From assembly GCA_017427775.1 (NCBI GenBank), contig JAFRSD010000016.1:1-51184 (forward strand): a stretch of 51,184 bases of DNA, written 5' to 3'. The notes under the pieces were generated by a model that worked only from the letters and a program-made list of their open reading frames with translations, did no database searches and was not told where the DNA came from. Position 1 is the stretch's first letter. Each line of letters begins with the position of its first letter. The translations under genes were made by a program, and so were the position numbers. The DNA comes from Lachnospiraceae bacterium (GTDB lineage Bacteria > Bacillota > Clostridia > Lachnospirales > Lachnospiraceae). This document shows, piece by piece, positions 14,622 to 23,661 of the stretch.

Positions 14622-16415
14622 ATGGACAAGAAGAAACAATACCCGAAGTCACGCCTCGGCTGGCTCTGGGAGAATATGGCGGGCAAGCGCATCCTGTTCG
14701 TTGTGGCACTGTTCGGTACCGCATTGTACAACGTTCTGCAGCTTGTTGTTCCGCATTATTCCAGACAGCTGATCAATCTTTTTTCGGAAGCGGAAAGAGA
14801 AAACCTTCCGCTCGCCGACAAATCCGACACCATCTACCATTTGATCTTTTTAATGGTTGCTTTGACGCTGTTCCGCGTCGTGGTCGTATATCTCGACTGT
14901 ATGGCCTACGAACGTGTGTCCCAGGGCGCATTGTTCCGCATCCGTAATTACTTATACGATAAAATTCAGCGCCAGGATATGAAGTTCTACAGCACCTACC
15001 GTACCGGCGACCTGATGACCCGCGTAACCGGCGACCTCGATGCCGTACGGCACAACATCGCATGGGTTATCCGCTGCATCGTCGAGTCTCTGACGTTGTT
15101 CCTTTCGGCAAGCGTATACTTCTTCCTGATCAACGTAAAGCTTGCGCTTTGCATCGTTTCCATCGCGCCGCTGATCTTTTTCATCGTTCTCCGCTTCCGT
15201 AAGACGGTAGCGCCGATGCATAAAGCACTTCGTGAGAAGCTTGCCGGCATGAATACCGACGCCCAGGAGAACATCTCCGGCAACCGTGTCGTAAAGGCAT
15301 TTGCCCGCGAGGAATACGAAAAGGAGAAGTTCGATACTTCCAATGCAGATTACCGCGATACGAATATGAAGACGCAGATGGTATGGCTTAAGTTCTTCCC
15401 GTTTGTGGAACTGATTGCCAACGCCCTGCCGGTTATCCTTCTTCTGGTCGGCGGTGTGTTCATCATAAACGGCGAGATCACGATGGGCGACTATACCGCG
15501 TTCTCCCTTCTGATCTGGGCCATCGCGAACCCGATGCGCATGATGGGTAACATCATGAACGAGTTCCAGCGCTTCAGCGCGGCTTCCGACAAGATCATGG
15601 AAATCTACTATTCCGAAGCGGAAATCGTGAACCATCCCGATGCGATCCCGCATCCTGACCGTTTTGAAGGCAAAGTGGAATTTGACCACGTAAGTTTTCA
15701 GTATGAAGACGGCAAGCTGCCGGTTCTTAAGGACATCTCCTTTGTCGCGGAGCCCGGCGAAACGGTTGCCATCATCGGTGAGACCGGCTGCGGCAAGACT
15801 TCGCTGATCCAGATGATCCCGCGGTTCTACGAGCCCAATTCCGGAAAGGTTCTCGTGGACGGAATCCCGGTTGAAAACTACAATATGACCGACCTTCGTA
15901 AGAACATCGGTCTTGCCACGCAGGACGTCCTGCTGTACTCGGATTCGATCGAAGGCAACATTGCCTACGGTGCCACGGCGCTGACCGCGGAGGAAGTGGA
16001 GAAATACGCCCGCTACTCTGCCGCATCCGACTTTATCCACCGTATGCCGGAAGGCTACGACACGATCGTCGGCGAACGCGGCGTCGGTCTCTCGGGCGGC
16101 CAGAAGCAGCGTATCTCCCTTGCGAGAGCGCTTGCAATCAAGCCTTCCATCCTGATCCTTGACGACACCACTTCGGCTGTTGATATGGAAACCGAGAAGC
16201 AGATTCAGCATAGCCTCAGAAACCTGGACTTCCCCTGCACGAAGATCATCATCGCGCAGCGTATTTCCACGACCAAATTTGCCGACAAGATCCTCGTTTT
16301 GAAGGGCGGCAGGATCATTGAGTCCGGCAATCACAAAGACCTCGTTGCGGCTGGCGGCTACTATTCCGACCTTGTAAAGCTCCAGCTCGGCGAATCCATG
16401 GTCAGTGCATCGTAA
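14622..16415 (+). CDS. ABC exporter half-transporter, degenerate ATP-site subunit
   Basis: ATG 14622 follows GGAGGG; 597 residues. A six-helix type IV exporter domain (about 20-320) precedes a nucleotide-binding domain with Walker A GETGCGKT (386-393), signature LSGGQKQR, and Walker B ILILDDTTSAVD. Here the catalytic Glu is Asp (DD rather than DE), and the switch His is Gln (IIAQRIS rather than AHR), the hallmark of the non-hydrolysing site in heterodimeric exporters such as BmrC/D or TM287/288. The canonical partner is 14 bases downstream. Probable role: export of drugs, lipids or peptides; substrate unknown. Confidence 0.93.
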   Translation: MDKKKQYPKSRLGWLWENMAGKRILFVVALFGTALYNVLQLVVPHYSRQLINLFSEAERENLPLADKSDTIYHLIFLMVALTLFRVVVVYLDCMAYERVSQGALFRIRNYLYDKIQRQDMKFYSTYRTGDLMTRVTGDLDAVRHNIAWVIRCIVESLTLFLSASVYFFLINVKLALCIVSIAPLIFFIVLRFRKTVAPMHKALREKLAGMNTDAQENISGNRVVKAFAREEYEKEKFDTSNADYRDTNMKTQMVWLKFFPFVELIANALPVILLLVGGVFIINGEITMGDYTAFSLLIWAIANPMRMMGNIMNEFQRFSAASDKIMEIYYSEAEIVNHPDAIPHPDRFEGKVEFDHVSFQYEDGKLPVLKDISFVAEPGETVAIIGETGCGKTSLIQMIPRFYEPNSGKVLVDGIPVENYNMTDLRKNIGLATQDVLLYSDSIEGNIAYGATALTAEEVEKYARYSAASDFIHRMPEGYDTIVGERGVGLSGGQKQRISLARALAIKPSILILDDTTSAVDMETEKQIQHSLRNLDFPCTKIIIAQRISTTKFADKILVLKGGRIIESGNHKDLVAAGGYYSDLVKLQLGESMVSAS

Positions 16416-16429
16416 GGGGGTGAGACGAA

Positions 16430-18211
16430 ATGGCTGAAAAGAATACCTATAAACAGGACGAACGGCTCGACGAACCCTTTAACATAAGACATCTTCTGCT
16501 CGCTTCGGCGTACATTAAGAAATACCTTCCGAAGATGATCCTCGCGCTCATTATAAGCGCCCTCGGTGCGGCAGTGGGACTGCTTGCCCCGATCTTCACG
16601 CAGAAAGCAATCGATGAGGCGATTCCGAATGCGGACAAGCCTTACCTGTTCCTTCTCGGCGGAATGCTTGTATTCGTATTTGCCGTAAGCGTGATCTTCG
16701 CTCTCATCCGTTCGAGGCTGATGATCCGCGTATCCCAGAGCATCATTTACGATATCCGTAAAGACCTGTTCGCGCACCTGCAGAAGCTGCCGTTCCAGTA
16801 CTACGACGACCGGCCGCACGGCAAGATCCTGATTCGTGTCGTAAACTATGTAAACTCCGTTTCGGACATGCTTTCGAACGGTCTCATCAACGTCATCCTC
16901 GAGATGATCAACCTGATCCTGATCATTATTTTCATGCTGATCGTGGATGTACAGATGACGCTCGTCGTGATGTGCGGTGTTCCGTTCCTTGCGGCGTTCA
17001 TGTTCTGGATCAAAAACCGCCAGCGTCGTGCATGGCAGCGCGTATCCAACAAGAACTCGAACCTGAATGCCTACCTGCAGGAGAACATCGTAGGGGCCCG
17101 CATTACACAGATTTTCGCACGGGAAGACGAAAATGCGAAGATTTTCAGCGGACTCGCGGATGACTGCCGCCACACCTGGATGCATGCCGTACGGTGCAAC
17201 AACCTTGTATGGCCCGGTATCGACGCGATTTCCGTATGCATCCGCGCGGCAATCTTCATCTCCGGCATGATCCTGTTCGGTCAGGGCAGCAAATCAATCG
17301 GTACCATCCTCGCGATTTCGAGTTATTCCTCGCGTTTCTGGCAGCCGATCATGAATATGGGCAACATCTTTAATAACTTTCTCAACAACATGGCTTATCT
17401 CGAGCGAATCTTTGAAACCCTCGGCGAGCCGGTTACGGTTGACGATATTCCGGGCGCATCCGTGATGCAGCCCATCAAAGGCGCGGTTTCGTTCCGCGAC
17501 GTGTGCTTCTCCTATGAGCCCGGAAAGGAGATTCTCCATAAAGTTTCCTTCGACGTAAAGCCCGGCATGAGTGTCGCACTCGTGGGTCCCACCGGTGCCG
17601 GCAAGAGTACGATTGTAAACCTGATCTCCCGCTTCTACAATGTGGATTCGGGGCAGGTACTGATAGACGGTCAGGATATTTCCGAAGTAACCCTGTCTTC
17701 GTTAAGAAGCCAGATGGGTATCATGATGCAGGACAGCTTCATCTTCTCCGGAACGATCAAAGACAATATCCTCTACGGCAAGCTTGACGCTACCGACGAG
17801 GAGATTCAAAAAGCCGCAAAGCTTGTATGCGCGGATTCCTTCATTACCGGCATGCAGGACGGCTATGACACGGAAGTCAAGGAGCGCGGCTCGCTTCTGA
17901 GCCAGGGCCAGAAGCAGCTGATCTCATTTGCCCGCACCGTGCTCTCCGATCCCGCCATTCTGATCCTGGATGAAGCAACATCCAGTATTGACGTTCAAAC
18001 CGAAAAGGCACTCCAGCAGGGACTGAACTCCATGCTGAAGGGCCGGACCTCCTTTATTATTGCTCACCGGCTCTCCACAATCCGCGGATGCGACCTCATC
18101 ATGTATATTGATGACGGTGGCATCACGGAAGCCGGGACGCATGATGAGCTGATGGCGAAGCAGGGTGATTATTACCACCTCTACACATCCCAGCTCGAGG
18201 ATATCGCATAA
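16430..18211 (+). CDS. ABC exporter half-transporter, canonical ATP-site subunit
   Basis: The 593 residues repeat the exporter layout: membrane domain (about 25-320) and nucleotide-binding domain with Walker A GPTGAGKS (386-393), Walker B ILILDEATSSID with the catalytic Glu, and switch His in FIIAHRLST. Its own signature is altered (LLSQGQKQL rather than LSGGQ), which complements the partner's intact LSGGQ and degenerate Walker B. So the pair forms one active and one inactive ATP site. It starts 14 bases after the first subunit gene (GGGGGTGAGACGAA before ATG), clearly cotranscribed. Confidence 0.93.
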   Translation: MAEKNTYKQDERLDEPFNIRHLLLASAYIKKYLPKMILALIISALGAAVGLLAPIFTQKAIDEAIPNADKPYLFLLGGMLVFVFAVSVIFALIRSRLMIRVSQSIIYDIRKDLFAHLQKLPFQYYDDRPHGKILIRVVNYVNSVSDMLSNGLINVILEMINLILIIIFMLIVDVQMTLVVMCGVPFLAAFMFWIKNRQRRAWQRVSNKNSNLNAYLQENIVGARITQIFAREDENAKIFSGLADDCRHTWMHAVRCNNLVWPGIDAISVCIRAAIFISGMILFGQGSKSIGTILAISSYSSRFWQPIMNMGNIFNNFLNNMAYLERIFETLGEPVTVDDIPGASVMQPIKGAVSFRDVCFSYEPGKEILHKVSFDVKPGMSVALVGPTGAGKSTIVNLISRFYNVDSGQVLIDGQDISEVTLSSLRSQMGIMMQDSFIFSGTIKDNILYGKLDATDEEIQKAAKLVCADSFITGMQDGYDTEVKERGSLLSQGQKQLISFARTVLSDPAILILDEATSSIDVQTEKALQQGLNSMLKGRTSFIIAHRLSTIRGCDLIMYIDDGGITEAGTHDELMAKQGDYYHLYTSQLEDIA

Positions 18212-18331
18212 TATCCTTTCGGAGCCCCGCTCCCGTCCGGGAATGCACCCGGATATCAACTTACCGGCATAGCGGCGTCGTGTCACTCTCATCCCCCATA
18301 TATACACGCGGCGTCGCCTTCCCCCCATACG

Positions 18332-18362
18332 AAAAACACCCGTCGCTTCCGACGGGTGTTTT
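18332..18362. terminator. Bidirectional terminator
   Basis: AAAACACCCGTCG pairs with CGACGGGTGTTTT around CTTC; serves the ABC exporter operon on the left and the convergent gene on the right. The stretch 18212-18331 holds nothing else I can see. Confidence 0.9.
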
Positions 18363-18378
18363 ACTATGTGCGGATATA

Positions 18379-20148
18379 CTAGCGGACGATCTTGAAACCG
18401 ACGAAACGGCCGACCATGGCACGAAGGCTGAATACCGCGGTATCGCCCTGCGTATAAAGCGGCTGGATCGTGAAATCCTTTCGGCCGGGGAACATCGGGA
18501 CAAGTGCTTTCAGTTCCTTCGCCCCGCGCACGCGGATCAGGATCTCCGAATCGGAATTCATGCTTGTCACGTACGAGTAGAGGACAAATGTGTCGTTGTC
18601 GTACGGGAACAGGCTGATACCGGACGGGCCTTCCATCGTAATGCCGTTCACTTCGAATTCGGCACGCAGACGGTTAAGAACAGGTGCGGGCATCTTCGCA
18701 AAATCAGGGAACGAATCGGGAACGACGAGCGTCATCATCTGTCCGTCGCCATAAGTGTCTCTTGCAAGAAGCGTGTAGCTTTCCTCGTTCTTCCGGCCCT
18801 TTACGAGAGCGCCCCAGGTCGCGTTGTTGCGGAACTCGAGGATCGGGAACGTGATGCCCGACGCGCTGTACGACTCCTGCCATCCGCGGTGTCCGTGGAT
18901 GGACTCCTGCAGGAATTCGTTCACGGTAACCACACGGCCGCGGAACCGGATGGATGTCATCCGCTCAATGCCGGAACCGAGCATTTCGGTCATAAAACCG
19001 GAGGTAACGATCGCTTTGCCGCCGGCTGCGGTGTAGGCGTCCAATTTGTCCAGAATCTCTTCGTCATAAGCCGATGCGGCAGTCAGCAGGATGGCCGGCG
19101 CGTCTGCCTCGAAATACGGCGTCGTACGGATCGGGAAACCGCACATGCCGAGGAAATCCTGCACGTTGTCTTCGCCCTGCGAAGCATTCGGGATGTAGCA
19201 CGGAATGCCGATCGGATTGCCGAGCTTGTCCATCAGATCGTCAAGCTTCTCAAGCTGACAGCCGAGCGCCGGGATAAGCGGGCTTCCGGCAAGCGCCTGG
19301 AAACAGAACATCATCAGTTCCTTCGGCTTTGAGAAACAGGTCAGGTAAGCCTGTTCCAGATAATAATCCATCACCTGGCAGTCGAACGGATCAAACCAGC
19401 CGCCGCCGTTTTTACCCGGCAGCATCTTGTCCATATACGTCATCAGCGAGTAGGAAAGATAGCGGGGCAAATGCTGGTCCGTATGGAACGGATCACGCGT
19501 TTCCGTTCCGGTATAGATACCGTCGAACATATCCTTCTGGGACATCGGGTCGTATCCGGTCTCCTGGTAGGATTCCATCCAGTTCGGGTATTTGATGATA
19601 ACCTTGCACGCCGGATTCACGGCCTTGGCAGCGTCAATCATATATTCCTTCGAAATCTTCTGAAGAAGGTTCACGCGGTATTCCTGCCAGCTGCCGTCCT
19701 CCATGCCGTTCTCTTCGTTGAACCGGTCGCGTTCCTTACGGCACGCGTCGCATGTACAGTTCGTAAAGAAGAAATCGTCAATGATGATGGAATCGAACAC
19801 CTTTGCCGTCAGCTGAACGGCCTTCTTCAAAGCGTTGAGCATCTTCTTGTCGTTGTAGCAGAACGTGTTGAACAGTCTCTGCTTCGGCTTGGCGCCTTTC
19901 GGTGTTGCGATTGCCGTCGTAATGCCGCCCTCGGTACGGATGCCCGCATTCTCAAAGGCTTCCTTCACCGTTCGTACCTGTTCTTCCGTAGCAAAATCCC
20001 CACCGCGGAATGTTTCCACATACACCTTGTCAATCTTCAGATAACGGTTGAACCAGGCGATGTCCTTTTCGAGCTGTTCCTTCTTCGCCCTGGCGGTACC
20101 GCCGGCAACGAAATACGTGGTCAGCTCGAAGTTTCTGTAATTTCCCAT
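18379..20148 (-). CDS. Putative barrel-type carbohydrate enzyme with Cys motif, function unknown
   Basis: The 589-residue cytoplasmic protein (no signal peptide) has a start with AAGGAG upstream. The N-terminal half looks like a (beta/alpha)8 glycosidase-type barrel: KVYVETFRGGDF, then SIIIDDFFFTNCTCDACRKE with Asp124/Asp125 and Cys131, Cys133, Cys136. Similar acidic-plus-CxCxxC signatures occur in uncharacterised clan GH-A-like and GH42-like proteins. The middle (about 340-420, PAILLTAASAYDEEIL, YTAAGGKAIVTSGF) resembles the amidotransferase-like domain that follows such barrels, and the C-terminus is beta-rich. I infer a glycoside hydrolase-like role but cannot name the family or substrate. 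It stands downstream of, but outside, the fatty acid operon (terminator at 20195-20220). Confidence 0.6.
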   Translation of the reverse strand: MGNYRNFELTTYFVAGGTARAKKEQLEKDIAWFNRYLKIDKVYVETFRGGDFATEEQVRTVKEAFENAGIRTEGGITTAIATPKGAKPKQRLFNTFCYNDKKMLNALKKAVQLTAKVFDSIIIDDFFFTNCTCDACRKERDRFNEENGMEDGSWQEYRVNLLQKISKEYMIDAAKAVNPACKVIIKYPNWMESYQETGYDPMSQKDMFDGIYTGTETRDPFHTDQHLPRYLSYSLMTYMDKMLPGKNGGGWFDPFDCQVMDYYLEQAYLTCFSKPKELMMFCFQALAGSPLIPALGCQLEKLDDLMDKLGNPIGIPCYIPNASQGEDNVQDFLGMCGFPIRTTPYFEADAPAILLTAASAYDEEILDKLDAYTAAGGKAIVTSGFMTEMLGSGIERMTSIRFRGRVVTVNEFLQESIHGHRGWQESYSASGITFPILEFRNNATWGALVKGRKNEESYTLLARDTYGDGQMMTLVVPDSFPDFAKMPAPVLNRLRAEFEVNGITMEGPSGISLFPYDNDTFVLYSYVTSMNSDSEILIRVRGAKELKALVPMFPGRKDFTIQPLYTQGDTAVFSLRAMVGRFVGFKIVR

Positions 20149-20194
20149 AGGTCTTCTCCTTTTATACTTTTCTCCGGGAACGCCTTCCCGTCCG

Positions 20195-20220
20195 CAAAAA
20201 ACGGAGCCATAAAGGCTCCG
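20195..20220 (-). terminator. Terminator of the fatty acid operon
   Basis: Read leftward, CGGAGCC pairs with GGCTCCG around TTTAT and is followed by TTTTTT. It lies about 97 bases after the acyl-CoA synthetase stop. Confidence 0.85.
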
Positions 20221-20316
20221 CTTCTTACGCCTTCTTCCCCATTTTATGGGAAGATTTTCCCGAATGCAATGTAGTTTTTCGTTTGAACAGGGCCAAATTC
20301 CCTACTATCCGATAAT

Positions 20317-21975
20317 CTATTCCGCGTAAGACGCTTTCGCGTCGCGTTCACGGATCTTCGCCCGGGAAACCTTTCCGGACGCCGTACGCGGCAGATCATC
20401 AACCCACTCGATGATCCGCGGATACTTATAGATTGCCCCATAACGCTTCACAATGTCCTGCAGTTCCCTTTTCAGCGCGGGGCTGCCCGTATATCCGTCT
20501 TTCAGCACAACACTCGCTTTTACGACCGTTCCGCGCGTTTCGGAAGGATATCCGGTCACGGCACACTCCTTTACCGCGGGACTCCGCATCAGAAGATCCT
20601 CCACCTCGGAGGGTCCGATCCGGTATCCGCTCGACTTTATCACGTCGTCGGTCCGGCCGATGTAATAAAAGTATCCGTCCGCATCCTGTCTTGCGCGGTC
20701 TCCGGTATGGTACACGCCGCCGCGCCATACTTCTTCATAAAGCGCGGGATCTCCGAGATAGCCCGACAAGATTCCTACAGGCTTCCTGCCGTCCTTCGGT
20801 ACGACGGCGATCTCGCCTTCCTCGCCGTCAGCTACCGGATTACCGTCCTCGTCGAGGAGCATTAGCCGGTACTGCGGGGAAGCTTTCCCGAGCGATCCCG
20901 CGGGAGCCGTTTCTCCGACCGGCGTGCAGATTAGAAGCACGGTCTCGGTCTGGCCGAAGCCGTCGCGCACCGGAACGCCCGTAGCCTCAAGGAACTTCTT
21001 CGCGACTTCCTGCGGCATCGGCTCACCGGCCGTCGCGGCATATTGCAGATGGGAAAGGTCGTATTTGCCCAGATCCTCGAGAACGAAATATTTATAGATT
21101 GTCGGCGGAGCACAGAACGTGCTTACCTTCTGTTCTTCAAGGAGTTTCAACATCTCGCCCGCATAGAAGCGGTCATAGTCAAATACCATGATCGCGCCGC
21201 CGAGAAACCACTGTCCGTACAGCTTGCCCCACGCCGTCTTCGCCCAGCCGGTATCGGCCACAGCGAGATGCAGGCCGCCCTCTCTGACGCCGTGCCAGCG
21301 CCTTGCCGTATAAATGTGCGCGATCGGATAAGTAAAGTCGTGGATGACAGCCTTCGGCGCTCCGTTCGTGCCCGACGTAAAATAATACAGCATCGGGTCG
21401 GAGGCGCGCGTCGCCCTGCGCTCCCACACATCCGAAGCCTCTTCTATCAGACTGCTCAGGTTCCGGAAAGTTCCGTACTGCTGTCCGACAACAAGCGGGA
21501 TGATATCCGTTCCGCAAAGCGCTTCTTCCACCTTCTCGCAGATGCCTTCCGAGTCAACGCAGATCACGGCTTTCGCGCCGGCTGTCCGTGTCCGTTCCGC
21601 AATCTCCTCGGCGCTGACCATATGCGAAGTCGGAACGGCAACCGCACCGATCTTATGAAGCGCGAGGATCGAAATCCAGAATTCGAAGCGTCTCTTCAGC
21701 AGCAGAAACACCGGCATGCCCCGCCCGATCCCGAGGGACATAAGCGCATTTGCCGCCTTATCCGACAGCCGTTTCATGCAGTCAAATGTGAATTTTCTCA
21801 CCGTACCGAGCGTGCTCCGATGGACGAGTGCAATGCCGTCCGGGCATTCCGCCGCGAAACGGTCCAGCACGTCATAGGCAAAGTTAAAATTGTCCGGATA
21901 AGAGGTCACGATATCCGTCACGGTTCCGTCCGGAGCCGTAACCTCCCGGTAATATTCTTCGTAAATCTGAGCCAT
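20317..21975 (-). CDS. AMP-forming acyl-CoA synthetase (medium-chain/ACSM-like)
   Basis: ATG 21975 follows GGAAGGA; an ATG at 22014 lacks a site. The 552 residues belong to the ANL superfamily: ATP loop YYFTSGTNGAPKAV, GFGQTET, hinge YIGRTDDVIKSSGYRIGP and catalytic Lys in PRTASGKVSRAKI. Sequence GWAKTAWGKLYGQWFLGG is typical of the medium-chain/benzoate-CoA ligase branch. It would make acyl-CoA from a carboxylic acid, ATP and CoA. It follows accA in the same direction with 76 bases between and no terminator, so it is probably the last gene of the fatty acid operon. That placement suggests use of exogenous or branched acids, but the substrate is not known. Confidence 0.87.
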   Translation of the reverse strand: MAQIYEEYYREVTAPDGTVTDIVTSYPDNFNFAYDVLDRFAAECPDGIALVHRSTLGTVRKFTFDCMKRLSDKAANALMSLGIGRGMPVFLLLKRRFEFWISILALHKIGAVAVPTSHMVSAEEIAERTRTAGAKAVICVDSEGICEKVEEALCGTDIIPLVVGQQYGTFRNLSSLIEEASDVWERRATRASDPMLYYFTSGTNGAPKAVIHDFTYPIAHIYTARRWHGVREGGLHLAVADTGWAKTAWGKLYGQWFLGGAIMVFDYDRFYAGEMLKLLEEQKVSTFCAPPTIYKYFVLEDLGKYDLSHLQYAATAGEPMPQEVAKKFLEATGVPVRDGFGQTETVLLICTPVGETAPAGSLGKASPQYRLMLLDEDGNPVADGEEGEIAVVPKDGRKPVGILSGYLGDPALYEEVWRGGVYHTGDRARQDADGYFYYIGRTDDVIKSSGYRIGPSEVEDLLMRSPAVKECAVTGYPSETRGTVVKASVVLKDGYTGSPALKRELQDIVKRYGAIYKYPRIIEWVDDLPRTASGKVSRAKIRERDAKASYAE

Positions 21976-22051
21976 AGATTCCTTCCCTGCGGCATCCGCC
22001 CCAACGGTTTTCATGCCGCATTCCGTCCGGTCCGCTTTCTTTCCGCGCCGG

Positions 22052-22804
22052 TTATCCGATCCGCCTGAACCGGCGGTAGCGCGCTTCCAAAAGTGCCTCG
22101 TCGCTCATTGCCGAAAGAACCGTCAGTTCCCCTGCGATATCCGCGGCAAGCCGCTCCGGCGCGTTCTTCGGACACACGCGGTCGATCAGTCCGAGTTTCT
22201 GCAGCTTGGGCGCCGTCAGACATAACATCTCGGCCGCCTCCGCCGCCCTGGCGGTATCCTTCCATAAAATGTTCGCGCAGCTTTCCGGCGAAACAACGCT
22301 GAAGTATGCATCCTCGATCATAAAGATGCGGTCCGCATGGCTGAGCGCCAAAGCGCCGCCGCTTCCTCCCTCTCCGAGGATGACCGACACAACCGGTGTC
22401 TTCAGCGCGGACATTTCCGCAAGGCTGTCCGCGATCGCGCGTCCCTGCCCGTGTTCCTCGGCATCAATGCCGCAGAACGCCCCCGCCGTGTCCACAAGAC
22501 ACAGGACGGGTCTTCGGAACTTTTCAGCCTGTTTCATAAGCCGCAACGCCTTCCGGTATCCTTCCGGATGCGCACTTCCGAAATTGTGCACGATCCGCTC
22601 TTCGGTTGTCTTTCCCTTTTCGATTCCGATCACGGTCACAGGCATGCCCTTAAGCGTGCCGACACCGGCGACAACCGCGCGGTCATCGCCGTACAGACGG
22701 TCGCCGTGCAGTTCAAAGAAATCGGGAATCATCCGCGTGATGTAATCGCAGGCCGTGAGACGTCCGTCGCTCCGCGCGCCGCACACAATATCATAATCTT
22801 CCAT
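22052..22804 (-). CDS. accA: Acetyl-CoA carboxylase carboxyltransferase alpha subunit
   Basis: ATG 22804 has AAGGAAG upstream and overlaps the accD end by 14 bases, suggesting coupled translation. The 250 residues contain DYITRMIPDFFELHGDR, FGSAHPEGYRKALRLMKQAE, VDTAGAFCGIDAEEHGQG and GEGGSGGALALSHADR, all standard for AccA. Shorter than E. coli AccA (319) because the N-terminal helical extension is minimal, as in other clostridia. Together with AccD it moves the carboxyl from carboxybiotin to acetyl-CoA, giving malonyl-CoA. Confidence 0.95.
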   Translation of the reverse strand: MEDYDIVCGARSDGRLTACDYITRMIPDFFELHGDRLYGDDRAVVAGVGTLKGMPVTVIGIEKGKTTEERIVHNFGSAHPEGYRKALRLMKQAEKFRRPVLCLVDTAGAFCGIDAEEHGQGRAIADSLAEMSALKTPVVSVILGEGGSGGALALSHADRIFMIEDAYFSVVSPESCANILWKDTARAAEAAEMLCLTAPKLQKLGLIDRVCPKNAPERLAADIAGELTVLSAMSDEALLEARYRRFRRIG

Positions 22805-23660
22805 CGCTATCTTCCTTCCGTGCCGCGACAGGTTCATGCAGCGCCAACAACTTTCCGATCACGGTCCTCTGCTCATTCCGCGGGACGATCGCGTCGATAA
22901 ACCCGCACGCAAGTACCCGCTCCGCCCTTTGAAAGTCTTTCGGCAAAGCCTGGTTCAGACTCTTCTCGATCACTCTCGGACCGGCAAATCCGACGCGCGC
23001 TCCCGGTTCCGCAAGCGTAATATCGCCCTGCATCGCAAAGCTTGCGTCCACGCCTCCCGTCGTCGGGTCAGTCAAAAGAACAATATAGAGTCCGCCGGCA
23101 TCGCTGTGGCGTCTGACCGCCGCCGACACCTTCGACATCTGCATCAAAGAAATCATGCCTTCCTGCATGCGTGCTCCGCCCGAAACCGTCACGCCCACAA
23201 CCGGCATGCGGTGATCTGCGGCATATTCGAAAAGCCTCGTGATCTTCTCTCCGACAACCGCTCCCATGGACCCCATCATGAAGTAAGAGTCCATCGCGAA
23301 TATGCACACCTCGTGCCCTTCGATCCGCGCCGTTCCGCAGATGACCGCCTCGTTCTCGCGGCTCTTCTCGCGCGCCGCCAGAAGCTTTGCGTCGTATTCC
23401 GGAAACCCGAGTGTGTTCCGGCTCACTAACTCGCGGTCATGCTCCGTGAAGCTCCGCTTATCGGTAAGCATCAGAATGCGCCGTCTCGCGCGCATCGTAT
23501 AATAGCGTCCGCACGACGGACACACGAAGAACTCCCTCCGCACGCGGGCAACCGGCGTTTTGCGTCCGCATCCCTTGCAGACGATATGTCTGCTGCGCGG
23601 CAGGAGTCCGTTCGTTTCGGGCTCGTTATTTGCCTTCAGAAAAAGTTTCCTAAGATCCAT
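22791..23660 (-). CDS. accD: Acetyl-CoA carboxylase carboxyltransferase beta subunit
   Basis: ATG 23660 overlaps the region right after the accC stop (TAAGATG). The 289 residues start MDLRKLFLKAN, then a Cys4 zinc ribbon (CKGCG and CPSCG), and a crotonase-fold carboxyltransferase core with SGGARMQEGMISLMQM and LTDPTTGGVDASFAMQGD. Zinc ribbon and core are complete. It pairs with AccA, encoded immediately downstream. Confidence 0.95.
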   Translation of the reverse strand: MDLRKLFLKANNEPETNGLLPRSRHIVCKGCGRKTPVARVRREFFVCPSCGRYYTMRARRRILMLTDKRSFTEHDRELVSRNTLGFPEYDAKLLAAREKSRENEAVICGTARIEGHEVCIFAMDSYFMMGSMGAVVGEKITRLFEYAADHRMPVVGVTVSGGARMQEGMISLMQMSKVSAAVRRHSDAGGLYIVLLTDPTTGGVDASFAMQGDITLAEPGARVGFAGPRVIEKSLNQALPKDFQRAERVLACGFIDAIVPRNEQRTVIGKLLALHEPVAARKEDSDGRL

Positions 23661-23661
23661 C

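Noticed and set aside
14952-16334. Leftward 460-codon open frame
   Set aside because: Antisense to the first ABC exporter gene whose motifs are complete; composition is that of a reverse-strand shadow.
18212-18331. Palindromic GC-rich stretch as a small RNA
   Set aside because: No promoter and no conserved fold could be supported.
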